A stretch of DNA of 35,174 nt, from the NCBI GenBank assembly GCA_903844155.1, contig CAIMSU010000086.1:1-35174 (forward strand). Direction: 5' to 3'. The notes under the pieces are model-generated. The model was not told where the DNA came from, did not search any database, and worked only from the letters and a program-made list of their open reading frames with translations. The DNA is from an uncultured Pseudomonadota bacterium (lineage in GTDB: Bacteria; Myxococcota_A; UBA796; SXON01). Of the stretch, positions 7,040 through 14,910 are shown in pieces (within the stretch, counting starts at the first letter, position 1; every line of letters begins with the position of its first letter). The position numbers and the translations under genes were made by a program.

Positions 7040-9406
7040 CTATCGCACCGCCCACGTCGACGGCAGCGCGGCGTAGGTCTCGCCGTCCCGTAGCGTCACG
7101 ATCGAGGCGCCGGACTGCAACGATCCCGACAGCGTCGGCGTTACCGGCAGGCTCGCGGACCACAGGCCGTTCTGGAGCGTGACGCCCTTGAGATGGACGG
7201 CGCCCTCCTCGGTCGTCGCCGTTCCCGTGCCAGAATTGGCCGCCAACGCCGCGGTCAAAGCGGCTGCATCGCCCATGTCCACGCCGGCTGGCAGCGCGAT
7301 GTCGATGTCCGCGGTCTCACCGGTCGGCCCGGCGATGTCGACGCGCAAGGTGGTCTTGACGCCGAGGCGCGGGTTCTGCGGCGCGGTGACGTGCAGATCG
7401 AGCCCGTGCGGCGCGCTCGCGGTCCACGGGACCCAGCTCGTCGCGACGGCCGTGAACGCGAGCCCCGGCACCGCAGGCGTGGCCTCGACGCGCAACTCAT
7501 GGGCTGCACCGGGCACATTCAACACGACCGGCGCGTGCTTCTGCTTCGGGTCGAGCGCTCCCTCGCCGATCGGCTTGCCGTCCGCGAACAACGCGATCTT
7601 CACGCTGTCGGGGATGTCCCCGCCCATCGCGGACGCCAGCGCCGGTAGCGCGGTGAGCCCCGCCCAGCCGCCGCCAAAGCCCGCTTCGGGCGACCAGCGG
7701 CCGAGAATACCGGTGGCGAGATCCGCGACGGGACCCGGGTTGCCCTTCGCGCGTGAGAGGCCCAGGATGGCGACCGCGGTGGCCTCGGCGGTGGATGAGC
7801 CGAGCGTCCGTGCCGACGTGCCGCCGAGCGTGGGATCGAGGCGCAGGCTGCCATCCGGGTTGGTGACGAGCGCGTCGGTGACGGTCTTTGCGAGCTTCGC
7901 GCCAAGCTCCGCGTCGAGCCCGTCCGCGCCGCCGGAGGCGAGGGCCCACGCGGCCACGTAGGGGTCCGTCAGCCGGTCGGCGTAGCGCTCCAGCGCGCCG
8001 GTGTAGCGTAGGCGTGCGCCCTTGATTCGAGCCGGTTCGTCGCCGGTTTTGCTCTCTGTCCCCTGCAGCGCCCAGAGGCACCGCGCGCTGGCGACGAGCT
8101 GGTCGTCAAGGCCGACCCCTGAGCCGAGCGACCAGAGGCCATCGGGCTGCTGGGCCTGGAGGACGACGTCCCGCATGCGCTCGGCCAGATGCGCGTCAAG
8201 GCCGGCGGGGTCCTCGGTTGCGCCCAACCCGGCCAAGGCGAGCGCGGCTGTGGCGACGCCCGCAGGGTCCGAGCCTGCCGAGCGCGTGTCCCGGATCAGC
8301 CGTTGCAAGGCGACAAGTCCGAGGTTCCGGGCGCTGTCCGCCGGGACCTCGTTGTCCGCGACCAGCACGCCCGCCTCCAGACTCACCCGGAACGCGTAGG
8401 CCGCAGAAGCGACGTCCCCGCCGCGGTTTCCCGCGAGGTCGACCTCCGAGCGCAACAGGGACAGCTCGCCCGGGAAAACGGTGACGCTCACGCTGCCGTC
8501 GACCGAATCCCCGACGGCGTCGAACGAAACCGTTCGGGCGCCCGCCAATGAGCCCGCTCGCGACTGCGTGATCGGCCGGCCGACGGGCGTGACCGTCACC
8601 GACTTTCGCACGCTGTCGATCGCCTCGGCGCCGCTGCCCAACGTCGCGGCGATCTCCAGCTTGCCCGCGTGGTTTGCGGTCGTGTGCACCGTCGAAGCGC
8701 TCGATCCCCACGGCGCAACGTTCACCGCCCCGCCGCCCTGCCCGGCCCCGCCGGTGACCGTCACCACGAGCGCGCTCTTGAGCGCGTCCGCCGTCTGGTT
8801 CACCACCTGGATCGGCATTTCGACGACGTCGCCGACGCGCAATTTCAGCGGTGCCGCGACGTCCACGTAGGCCGGCAGCGTCGAGAGGAACGTCTGCACG
8901 GCGCCACCCTGTGAGCCCTGCCGAGTCTGCCCGAGCGCGAGGATCCGCCATGTCGTCAGCGTGTCCGGCACGGTGAATTGCACCTTCGCCATGCCATCCT
9001 TCGCGTCTGTCTGAACGAGCGGCTGCCACAGGAAGCTCTCGGGGAACCAGGCGCGCACGGCCGGGGCCTCCGGGCCGGCGTCTGCGGCCTTGTCCTTCTT
9101 CTCGGCGTGGAATTTCCCGCCAACCATCCCCTCCTTGGGCATCGCGGCCAGCTCCCCGTCCATCGCGATCCCGGCGTTCCCGCCCATCGCCGCCGCCCCG
9201 GCAGGCGGTGCGGGAGGCATGGCCTCGGACTTGTCCATGGCGGGGCTGGCGGGCACCGGCTCGTCGACGGCGCGCCCATCCTCCCGGACCGTCTGATCCT
9301 CCTGCTGGTTTTTGCCGACGGTGGGGGCGGCTTGTTCGAGCTTGCTGCACGAGCCGACGAGCGTGAGGCCGCAGAGCGCGAGGATCGAGTAATTCACGGC
9401 GTTCAT
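7040..9406 (-). CDS. Alpha-2-macroglobulin C-terminal half, lipoprotein, no thioester
   Basis: A 788-residue lipoprotein (lipobox LVGSC, Cys20). After a Pro/Ala/Met-rich linker (25-112) it has the hallmark of the A2M family domain: AWFPESFLWQPLV (119-131) and VPDTLTTWRILALGQ (146-160). A CUB-like/macroglobulin segment follows, then an alpha/alpha-toroid-like region (about 320-600, with QQPDGLWSLGSG) and a C-terminal beta domain. The thioester motif (CxEQ) expected where the toroid begins is absent; residues 322-335 read DLAGNRGGDVASAA. It therefore resembles thioester-less bacterial A2Ms of the YfaS kind, which are thought to act as periplasmic protease traps or structural envelope proteins. 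The ATG overlaps the stop of the N-terminal-half gene by 4 bp, so the two products are probably made together and assemble. Confidence 0.85.
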   Translation of the reverse strand: MNAVNYSILALCGLTLVGSCSKLEQAAPTVGKNQQEDQTVREDGRAVDEPVPASPAMDKSEAMPPAPPAGAAAMGGNAGIAMDGELAAMPKEGMVGGKFHAEKKDKAADAGPEAPAVRAWFPESFLWQPLVQTDAKDGMAKVQFTVPDTLTTWRILALGQTRQGSQGGAVQTFLSTLPAYVDVAAPLKLRVGDVVEMPIQVVNQTADALKSALVVTVTGGAGQGGGAVNVAPWGSSASTVHTTANHAGKLEIAATLGSGAEAIDSVRKSVTVTPVGRPITQSRAGSLAGARTVSFDAVGDSVDGSVSVTVFPGELSLLRSEVDLAGNRGGDVASAAYAFRVSLEAGVLVADNEVPADSARNLGLVALQRLIRDTRSAGSDPAGVATAALALAGLGATEDPAGLDAHLAERMRDVVLQAQQPDGLWSLGSGVGLDDQLVASARCLWALQGTESKTGDEPARIKGARLRYTGALERYADRLTDPYVAAWALASGGADGLDAELGAKLAKTVTDALVTNPDGSLRLDPTLGGTSARTLGSSTAEATAVAILGLSRAKGNPGPVADLATGILGRWSPEAGFGGGWAGLTALPALASAMGGDIPDSVKIALFADGKPIGEGALDPKQKHAPVVLNVPGAAHELRVEATPAVPGLAFTAVATSWVPWTASAPHGLDLHVTAPQNPRLGVKTTLRVDIAGPTGETADIDIALPAGVDMGDAAALTAALAANSGTGTATTEEGAVHLKGVTLQNGLWSASLPVTPTLSGSLQSGASIVTLRDGETYAALPSTWAVR

Positions 9407-12400
9407 GGGCTCTCCGAAGCAACGTAGGCAGGCCAGTTTTCGATGTCCTCGGGGAGGAGTGCGGCGTCCGAGACGAGCACGCGCGGGTCGGTGAAGGCGA
9501 GCAGATCCTGCGGCAAGACCTTGAGGTGTAGCGTGCGACCAAAGGGGTCGGTGGCGGGGTGGGCGACGAGCGCGGCCTCCCAGATCGAGACCATGATCTT
9601 CGGCGTCATCTGGATGCCGTCCTTGGAGTCCTGCCGCTGCTTTTCCCAGGCGCGAACGCCGTCCTTCACCGCCGGGTAGAAGGTGTAGAACGCGTCGGCG
9701 ACGCCGTAGTCCGCGTCGATGGTCTCGCGCGACTCGGTCGACACGCGCGTGGCGCCCGGGGCGGCGGCGGGGAGCGAGGAGACGCGGAGGATCGTGGCGG
9801 CAGCGGCGTTGTCGCCCGCGATCTGGCCGGTCTGCAGGGCGCGCGCATCGAGCTCGCCGAACGCGGGCGTGGCGGTCTCGGCGGTTACGGCGAGGCGGGC
9901 GAGGCTGTCGGGGCCGTCGAGGGTGGCGAGGGTGCCGAGGGTCTGGTCGACACCGGAGAGCGTGACGCCGGCGGCTACCGGTGTTGTCCCCGCCATGCTG
10001 GTGAGCGTGAGGTTTGCGACATCACCGGGTTTGTACTTCGCTTTGTCGAGCTCCATGCCGAGCGCCAGCTTGGCGTCATCCTGCACGTACGCCACTGCCA
10101 TCGCGCCGTTCCAGCTCACGTGCACAAAGCCGCGGGCGTCCTTCGGGATCGTGACGGTGCCCTTGCGTTTTTTCGGGTCGAAGTCGAATTTCTGCAAGTC
10201 GCGGTCGCCCGATTGCAGGACCATCTTGTCGGGGAACTCGCCGGAGAAGTTCGGACCGCGCAAGGCGGAGAGTTCGAGGGTGTCGCCAGGTTTGACGAGG
10301 ATCTCGGAGAAGCGGAGGCGCAGATCGGGCAGCGAGCCTGGGTGCAGGCGCAGCGTGGTGGTCCCGACGGGCGCTGAGTCCTTGTCGCCGGTGAGCGCGG
10401 CGACCTCGAAGGCATAGCCGGGCCAGGTGGTGGGCTGGGGCTTGTCGTAGCCGGGGACGGACGGAAAGTTTAGGTTCACCGTCAGGATTCCGGAGCCGTC
10501 GCCGGTAGCGGGGTCCGAGAGCGTGAGCGAGCCAAGCGCCCGTGCCACGCAGGCCTGGACACCGGGGTTGGCGGTCCCCGCGTCGGTTTGAAGTTGGACG
10601 GGGCGTAGATCCACCGCTTTGGAGCCCGTGTGGGTGAACCACACCCAGGCCTCGCCGAGATCCTCGACGTTGTTGTCGAGGCCCGCGGCGCAAGACCGCG
10701 CGCGCCTGAGGGCGTCGCTGGTCAGCGTGTCGACGTCGCTGGAGCGGTCGTCCCCGCTGGCGTTCTCGGCTGAGGCCGTCAGCCACGGTGTTTGCGGGCC
10801 GCCGAGGGAGAGCGTGAACTTCCACAGCCGGTCGTGCCCGTCGCCTGGCGCTTGCCCGCCGAGCGCGTCCGCGACACACGCCCCGACGAGCGCATCCTCG
10901 CTTCCCGGGCTGGTTTTCACGACATGACCCGACCCGTCGACGAGGACCGCGGCCGTTACCGTCAACGCGTTGGCCCCCTCGACCAGCGCCCCGCACGACG
11001 TCGCCTTCGTCGCCCAGCGATCCAGCAGCGCCCGCGTCGTCAATTCGGGGGATTCGCCCGCGATCAGATCGGTGACGTCGTTGACGGTGAGCGTCGGCGT
11101 CGTCCTCAGCACGGGCGGCCGCCACGGCAGCGCCGGGACGACGACCGTGACGGGCTCGCCCGGGTCCATCTGGTACCGTGCGACGCCGTCGGCATCGGTC
11201 TTCTCGACGGTCGCATGGGCTTCCGCGTCCCCCGTCCGCCAGAGCTTGACCGTGCTGTTCCGCAGCGGGACCCCGTCCGGCGTCGTCGCGCGAACGAAGA
11301 TGCGGTTGTTCGCCGAGGGCACGACCCCGTCTGCCAGCTCCGTCACCGCTGAGACCGCGACCCGGTCCTGCGAATAGAGCAGGCTCGCGCTGCCGTTTGC
11401 GACGTCGCCCGTCTCGTCCCGCGCCGAAATCTGCACCCCGAGCCGCCCGCGCCCGACGAGGTCGCCCGGCACGCTCCCCAGCTTGATCGCGACCTTTCCC
11501 TCCGCGTCGGTCATGAGCGACTGCGGTGCCAGCCACGCAGGAGGCACGGGCCAGGCGGCGGTCCCGTCCTCCGCCACGGTCCCCTGATCGTAGAAGCTGA
11601 CGTCCACCGGTGCGTTCTTGACGGGCGCGCCGGATGTGTAGCGGACCGTCGTGTCGATCTTCGGCGTGTCCCCGAGGGTGTACCAGGGCTTGTCGGCCTT
11701 CGCCTCGACGGTGAAGCGCGGCAGTTGGAACGGATGGACGGGGACCGTACGGGTATCGGCGTTGGCGCCCGTCTTGTAGGTGACCGTCCAGTCGCCGGAC
11801 TCCGCGAGCGCGTCGATGGGGATGTTCCCGTCGGCCACGCCGAACGGGCCCGTCTTCGTCTTCTGCTCCAGCAGCGTCTGCCCGTTGTTGTCGGTGACGA
11901 CCCAGGTGCCCGGCCGATCTTCGAGCGGCGTGAGGTCCTTGTCGGAGAGGACGACGGCGCGGAACTTGATCGTCTGGCCGGGCTTGTAGAGCGGCGAGTC
12001 GGTGAGGACGTGAACGCGCGCGGGCACGTAAAGCGGAAGGGTCAGCTCGGTTTTCGCGACGCCGGAGGGGGAGTCCAGCGAGACGTCCAGCTTCCAGTCG
12101 CCGTCGGGGCCGTCGGGCAGCGTGATCGTCGCCCACTGGTCAAAATCGTCGGTCGAATCCCAGCCATTCTTGGTCGTGACGACGTGGGACTGCCCAAGGG
12201 GGTCGATCGCGGTGAGCGTGGGGCTGAACCGTCGCACCGGCGTTTGCCCGACGTTGTTGTACCGGTCCGCGTACCAGCCGGTCACGCCGACGTTGATGAC
12301 GCCCTCGTCCTTTCGTCCCACGTCGCTCACCTGGGCGTGGGCGGCAGGCACGACCCGCCCGGCCGGGCACTCGTCGAGGAGGACCCCGTCCATCGCCCAG

Positions 12401-12546
12401 GCGCTCCAGCAGGGCCCGAAGATCCCGGCGCAGGCGAGCACCGCGACGCACGGAACGCCGATCGCGACGAGCAGAACGGAGGAGAGGATGGGAGTACGCG
12501 AGCCGCGCGTGAAGAGCGGGCTGACGGGCTTGGTTGCGGTGGCCAT
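9403..12546 (-). CDS. Alpha-2-macroglobulin N-terminal half (MG domains) with inserted repeat module
   Basis: A 1047-residue envelope protein. Residues 20-39 form a hydrophobic segment ending VLAC, either a lipobox (Cys39) or a membrane anchor, after an unusually long N-region. Macroglobulin-type domains follow: MG1-like (80-175), a clear MG2 (VLTDSPLYKPGQTIKFRAVV, 180-199) and MG3 (275-400). The C-terminal part (735-930) again has MG-type strands (VKPGDTLELSALRG; YKPGDVANLTLTS). Between them, residues about 510-700 hold two similar units with paired cysteines (SCGALV..GACVADALG; SCAAGL..QACVARALG), which resemble the TonB-C/AgmX-like modules common in myxobacteria. The remaining A2M part is encoded by the next gene, so the usual single polypeptide of roughly 1500-1900 residues is split in two. 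Confidence 0.8.
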   Translation of the reverse strand: MATATKPVSPLFTRGSRTPILSSVLLVAIGVPCVAVLACAGIFGPCWSAWAMDGVLLDECPAGRVVPAAHAQVSDVGRKDEGVINVGVTGWYADRYNNVGQTPVRRFSPTLTAIDPLGQSHVVTTKNGWDSTDDFDQWATITLPDGPDGDWKLDVSLDSPSGVAKTELTLPLYVPARVHVLTDSPLYKPGQTIKFRAVVLSDKDLTPLEDRPGTWVVTDNNGQTLLEQKTKTGPFGVADGNIPIDALAESGDWTVTYKTGANADTRTVPVHPFQLPRFTVEAKADKPWYTLGDTPKIDTTVRYTSGAPVKNAPVDVSFYDQGTVAEDGTAAWPVPPAWLAPQSLMTDAEGKVAIKLGSVPGDLVGRGRLGVQISARDETGDVANGSASLLYSQDRVAVSAVTELADGVVPSANNRIFVRATTPDGVPLRNSTVKLWRTGDAEAHATVEKTDADGVARYQMDPGEPVTVVVPALPWRPPVLRTTPTLTVNDVTDLIAGESPELTTRALLDRWATKATSCGALVEGANALTVTAAVLVDGSGHVVKTSPGSEDALVGACVADALGGQAPGDGHDRLWKFTLSLGGPQTPWLTASAENASGDDRSSDVDTLTSDALRRARSCAAGLDNNVEDLGEAWVWFTHTGSKAVDLRPVQLQTDAGTANPGVQACVARALGSLTLSDPATGDGSGILTVNLNFPSVPGYDKPQPTTWPGYAFEVAALTGDKDSAPVGTTTLRLHPGSLPDLRLRFSEILVKPGDTLELSALRGPNFSGEFPDKMVLQSGDRDLQKFDFDPKKRKGTVTIPKDARGFVHVSWNGAMAVAYVQDDAKLALGMELDKAKYKPGDVANLTLTSMAGTTPVAAGVTLSGVDQTLGTLATLDGPDSLARLAVTAETATPAFGELDARALQTGQIAGDNAAAATILRVSSLPAAAPGATRVSTESRETIDADYGVADAFYTFYPAVKDGVRAWEKQRQDSKDGIQMTPKIMVSIWEAALVAHPATDPFGRTLHLKVLPQDLLAFTDPRVLVSDAALLPEDIENWPAYVASESP

Positions 12547-12596
12547 CGACGGGGACCCGGGGGAGCGCGTACGTAACGGCGGCCGGGCGACGGGGC

Positions 12597-13466
12597 TTAC
12601 AGTATCGGTGATTTTGGGCTTTCAGTCGCCCACAACACCGCTACACCCAGGACCGCAGCAACACCCCCAGCCGCGCCCATGGGACTCGTCAACACCGGGT
12701 TCCCGCCCTGAAGGACCAGCTCGTGGAACGGGCCGATCGCCGTCAGGACGCCCTGCGCGATCGCCGGCGCCCAGACCGTCTTTGCCCGTCGCGCCAGCGC
12801 CGTCAGCAGGACCGCCTGCGGGATGCTCGCGGCCACCATCGCGAGCGCGCCTGCCATCGGCGCGTCTGCAAAGTACCCGCCCATCCACACCAGCGGCACC
12901 CGCCAGATGCCCCACAACAGCCCGGCCAGCAGCGCCGACCAGCGTGGCCCGAGGCCGAGGAATTCGCGAGGGAGGACGCCGCGCCACCCCAGCTCCTCCG
13001 CCACTCGCACCGGCGCGTAGAGCAGGCCCACCATCAACGCCTGCAGGCTGGCGACGACCGCATACGGGACCGCCCCTTCGCGCATGGCGGTCAGCGCGTC
13101 TGCAGCCTTTTCAGCGCCCTGAACATCGCTCACCCGCTCGGCGATCGCGGTGCCGGTCAGGTCGAACGTCGCCCAGCCGAAAAGGTGCGCGAGCAGCGCG
13201 GCCACCCACACGAACACGATCGCGCCGAGCCAGCCCACCAGCGTGGGGTTGCCGATCTTCAACTCGTTCAGGTCCTCCAACGGCGCCTCGCGGACCACGC
13301 GCCGCCGCCAGATCGCCGTCACGACGCCGGGCCCCATGATGAACGGGATCGCGAGGATCAAGAAGCCGAGTCCGACCGTCGGGCGTCCCGTCAGCGCCAG
13401 CAGGCCCGCCCAACCCCACGACCACGCGTACACGCCGATGACCCAGGGGAGCACGCGAGACCGCAT
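12597..13466 (-). CDS. CPBP (CAAX/ABI) family membrane protein, catalytic histidines missing
   Basis: A 289-residue polytopic membrane protein (about seven or eight hydrophobic segments) of the CPBP intramembrane protease family. Motif 1 is intact as AEELGWRGVLPREF (156-169), with Glu157, Glu158 and Arg162. Motif 2, normally WxxWH, reads LLWGIWRVP (183-191), so Arg189 replaces the catalytic His. Motif 3, normally His-x3-Asn, reads AIAQGVLTA (235-243), with Gln238 and Thr242. It is therefore probably a non-proteolytic relative. The ATG at 13466 was chosen because it starts directly before the first membrane segment; upstream in-frame sequence runs through the hairpin cluster. It is the first gene of the A2M-murB operon, 50 bp upstream of the A2M N-terminal half. 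Confidence 0.8.
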   Translation of the reverse strand: MRSRVLPWVIGVYAWSWGWAGLLALTGRPTVGLGFLILAIPFIMGPGVVTAIWRRRVVREAPLEDLNELKIGNPTLVGWLGAIVFVWVAALLAHLFGWATFDLTGTAIAERVSDVQGAEKAADALTAMREGAVPYAVVASLQALMVGLLYAPVRVAEELGWRGVLPREFLGLGPRWSALLAGLLWGIWRVPLVWMGGYFADAPMAGALAMVAASIPQAVLLTALARRAKTVWAPAIAQGVLTAIGPFHELVLQGGNPVLTSPMGAAGGVAAVLGVAVLWATESPKSPIL

Positions 13467-13534
13467 GGCGCGGCCTATCAAGAAACCGGGTGTGACGACC
13501 CTCGGCTGATCGCGTTCAGATCGAAGCGTTAGCC

Positions 13535-13595
13535 TCTTTTCTGAGGGGGGCGCCTGCCCGGCGCCCCCCTCCGCCGCGCGGGGCGCGGCTACCCC
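13535..13595. repeat. T-tract plus double hairpin, relative of the 50-110 element
   Basis: A short T-run (13537-13540) precedes a perfect 12-bp inverted repeat: GAGGGGGGCGCC (13543-13554), loop TGCCC, GGCGCCCCCCTC (13560-13571). A second stem follows: GCCGCG (13573-13578) and CGCGGC (13584-13589), then TACCCCC. Order and spacing match the element at 50-110 although the bases of the stems differ, with compensating changes in both arms. That pattern suggests a structured repeat family rather than chance. Confidence 0.6.
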
Positions 13596-13610
13596 CGGGC
13601 CGGGCCCTAA

Positions 13611-13636
13611 CGGCGATTTGGAGTACCAAATCGCCG
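13611..13636. repeat. Perfect 11-bp hairpin with AGTA loop
   Basis: CGGCGATTTGG (13611-13621) and CCAAATCGCCG (13626-13636) are perfect reverse complements around the tetraloop AGTA. The stem contains an AT-rich core unusual for this GC-rich region. It sits three bases before a second hairpin that has the same GG-AGTA-CC apex. Confidence 0.85.
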
Positions 13637-13639
13637 CGA

Positions 13640-13687
13640 CTTTGCGCGACCGCACGCGCCGGAGTACCGGCGGGCGGTCGCGCAAAG
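13640..13687. repeat. Long composite hairpin, 14-bp plus 6-bp stems, AGTA loop
   Basis: The outer arms CTTTGCGCGACCGC (13640-13653) and GCGGTCGCGCAAAG (13674-13687) are perfect complements. Inside, CGCCGG (13657-13662) and CCGGCG (13667-13672) pair around AGTA (13663-13666), leaving a small internal loop. The apex GG-AGTA-CC is identical to that of the neighbouring hairpin at 13611-13636. Confidence 0.85.
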
Positions 13688-13769
13688 GGCCGGGCCGGCC
13701 GCGGGTTTCCTCCAGATGTGAGCGGCGGCCGCCCGCTCAAAGGTCCGGGCCGGCCGCTCGTTTCATCCA
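13683..13769. repeat. Two tandem 32-bp imperfect direct repeats with an intervening hairpin
   Basis: Two 32-nt units (13683-13714 and 13738-13769, 55 bp apart) match at 28 of 32 positions. They share the core CCGGGCCGGCCGC followed by GTTTC and TCCA. Each unit directly follows a hairpin: the composite stem at 13640-13687, and a 6-bp stem GAGCGG (13720-13725)/CCGCTC (13733-13738). The repeating unit is therefore a hairpin plus a 32-nt tail. Confidence 0.7.
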
Positions 13770-13803
13770 AGGACGTGCCGCCCCCCTCCGCCGCCTGTCA
13801 GGA

Positions 13804-13824
13804 CGACCCTCTTTTTTCGGGTCG
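13804..13824. repeat. Short hairpin with T-rich loop
   Basis: CGACCC (13804-13809) and GGGTCG (13819-13824) pair around a 9-nt loop containing six T. It lies 50 bp upstream of the lipid kinase-like gene. Function is unknown; it could sit in the 5' leader of that gene. Confidence 0.4.
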
Positions 13825-13873
13825 GGCCCGGCTGTGACATCCCTGTGAAAACGGGGGGGTACACCTTGTCCCG

Positions 13874-14866
13874 ATGGCACTGGCAGAGCGAGCCCCCGAT
13901 CCCCGGTCCGACGAGGGCGCCGCCGACGGTGCACGCGCGGCCCGCGATCTCACCGCGGAGGTCCACGCCGTGCTCAACCGCATCGAGCCCGCGGGCTGGT
14001 CGGAGGAGCGGGCGCGGGAGGTGCGGGCGCGTCTCGCGTCGGTCCAGGGCCACCTCGCCCTGCTGCTCGGCGGGTCAGGTGCCAGCGTTGCCGTCCAGGT
14101 TCCCGCCGCCAACGCGCTCTGGGCGCTCGACTCGGCCATCGCCGAGGCGCTCCCCGCCGAGGACGAGACCGCCGCCGCGTGGACCCGCTTCTCCAACCGC
14201 ATCCACCCCGCTTACGAAGCGCTCGTGCGCGCCGTTGCGCCCGAGGCGGCATCGGCCCGCACGCTGCGCCCCACCAACTACGCGCGCAACATCTTCCACA
14301 TGATCGGTGCCACCTGCGTGCTTGGCATCCTCGCCCACCTCCCCGACCGGCCGACGATGGTGGCGGTGGCTGTTGGCGTGACCGTGCCCGCGTGGATCGT
14401 CGAGTGGCAGCGCCGCACCCGGCCGGCGTTCAACGATTGGATGATGTGGCTCTTTGGCCCTGTGGCGCACGCGCACGAGCGCTTCCGCGTGAACTCGGCG
14501 ACGTGGTACGCGACCGCCATGTCAATCCTGGCGCTCTGCTCGCCGATCCCCGCCGCGATGCTTGGCGTGGCGGTGCTCGGTTTCGGGGACCCGATGGCGG
14601 CCATCGTCGGGCGTCGGTTTGGCCGAACGCCGCTACGGGCGGGGCGCACGCTGGAGGGCTCGCTGGCGTTTGTCGGCGCCGGGTGGCTCGCGGGAGCCGT
14701 CGCGCTCCTGGTGCTCGCTCCAACGCTCCCGAACGGGGCGATGGTCGCGGGCGTCGCCGCGGTGTTCGGAGCGATCGCCGAGCTGTACAGCCAGGATGTC
14801 GACGACAACCTCAGCATCCCGCTCGGCGCAGCGCTGGGCGCGGTGCTGGCGATGGGGCTCGGGTAG
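13874..14866 (+). CDS. Dolichol/phytol/diacylglycerol kinase-like (CTP-dependent) membrane protein
   Basis: A 330-residue protein of the SEC59/DGK1/VTE5 family, polytopic enzymes that phosphorylate polyprenols, phytol or diacylglycerol, typically using CTP. The C-terminal 190 residues carry the family core: NYARNIFHMIGA (135-146) before the first membrane segment, LGFGDPMAAIVGRRFG (235-250), the basic GRTLEGSLAF (257-266), and VDDNLSIPLG (309-318). Residues 1-130 form a soluble, Ala/Arg/Glu-rich helical extension that I do not recognise. The ATG is preceded by a G-rich stretch but no clear Shine-Dalgarno sequence. It lies 44 bp before the SGNH hydrolase gene on the same strand. The lipid substrate cannot be told from sequence. 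Confidence 0.8.
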   Translation: MALAERAPDPRSDEGAADGARAARDLTAEVHAVLNRIEPAGWSEERAREVRARLASVQGHLALLLGGSGASVAVQVPAANALWALDSAIAEALPAEDETAAAWTRFSNRIHPAYEALVRAVAPEAASARTLRPTNYARNIFHMIGATCVLGILAHLPDRPTMVAVAVGVTVPAWIVEWQRRTRPAFNDWMMWLFGPVAHAHERFRVNSATWYATAMSILALCSPIPAAMLGVAVLGFGDPMAAIVGRRFGRTPLRAGRTLEGSLAFVGAGWLAGAVALLVLAPTLPNGAMVAGVAAVFGAIAELYSQDVDDNLSIPLGAALGAVLAMGLG

Positions 14867-14910
14867 GCGCCGGGGACCGGGGCGCATAGGTTGGGGCCGG
14901 TGCCCCAGCC

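Larger units (their letters stand above)
13467..13873. other. Divergent intergenic region packed with inverted and direct repeats
   Basis: This 407-bp space separates two divergently transcribed genes, so both promoters must lie here and transcription terminators would not be expected. Positions 13543-13769 are nearly continuous inverted and direct repeats (listed individually). A 14-nt direct repeat GCCCCCCTCCGCCG occurs at 13563-13576 and 13780-13793. I find no convincing sigma70 -35/-10 pair for either gene. The 13467-13535 stretch next to the CPBP gene is the least structured and the likeliest place for its promoter. Confidence 0.6.

Noticed and set aside
10076-12136. A second minus-strand frame of 686 codons inside the macroglobulin gene
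   Set aside because: It is extremely Arg/Gly-rich, a typical shifted-frame product of high-GC coding DNA, and overlaps a frame with clear MG2 motifs.
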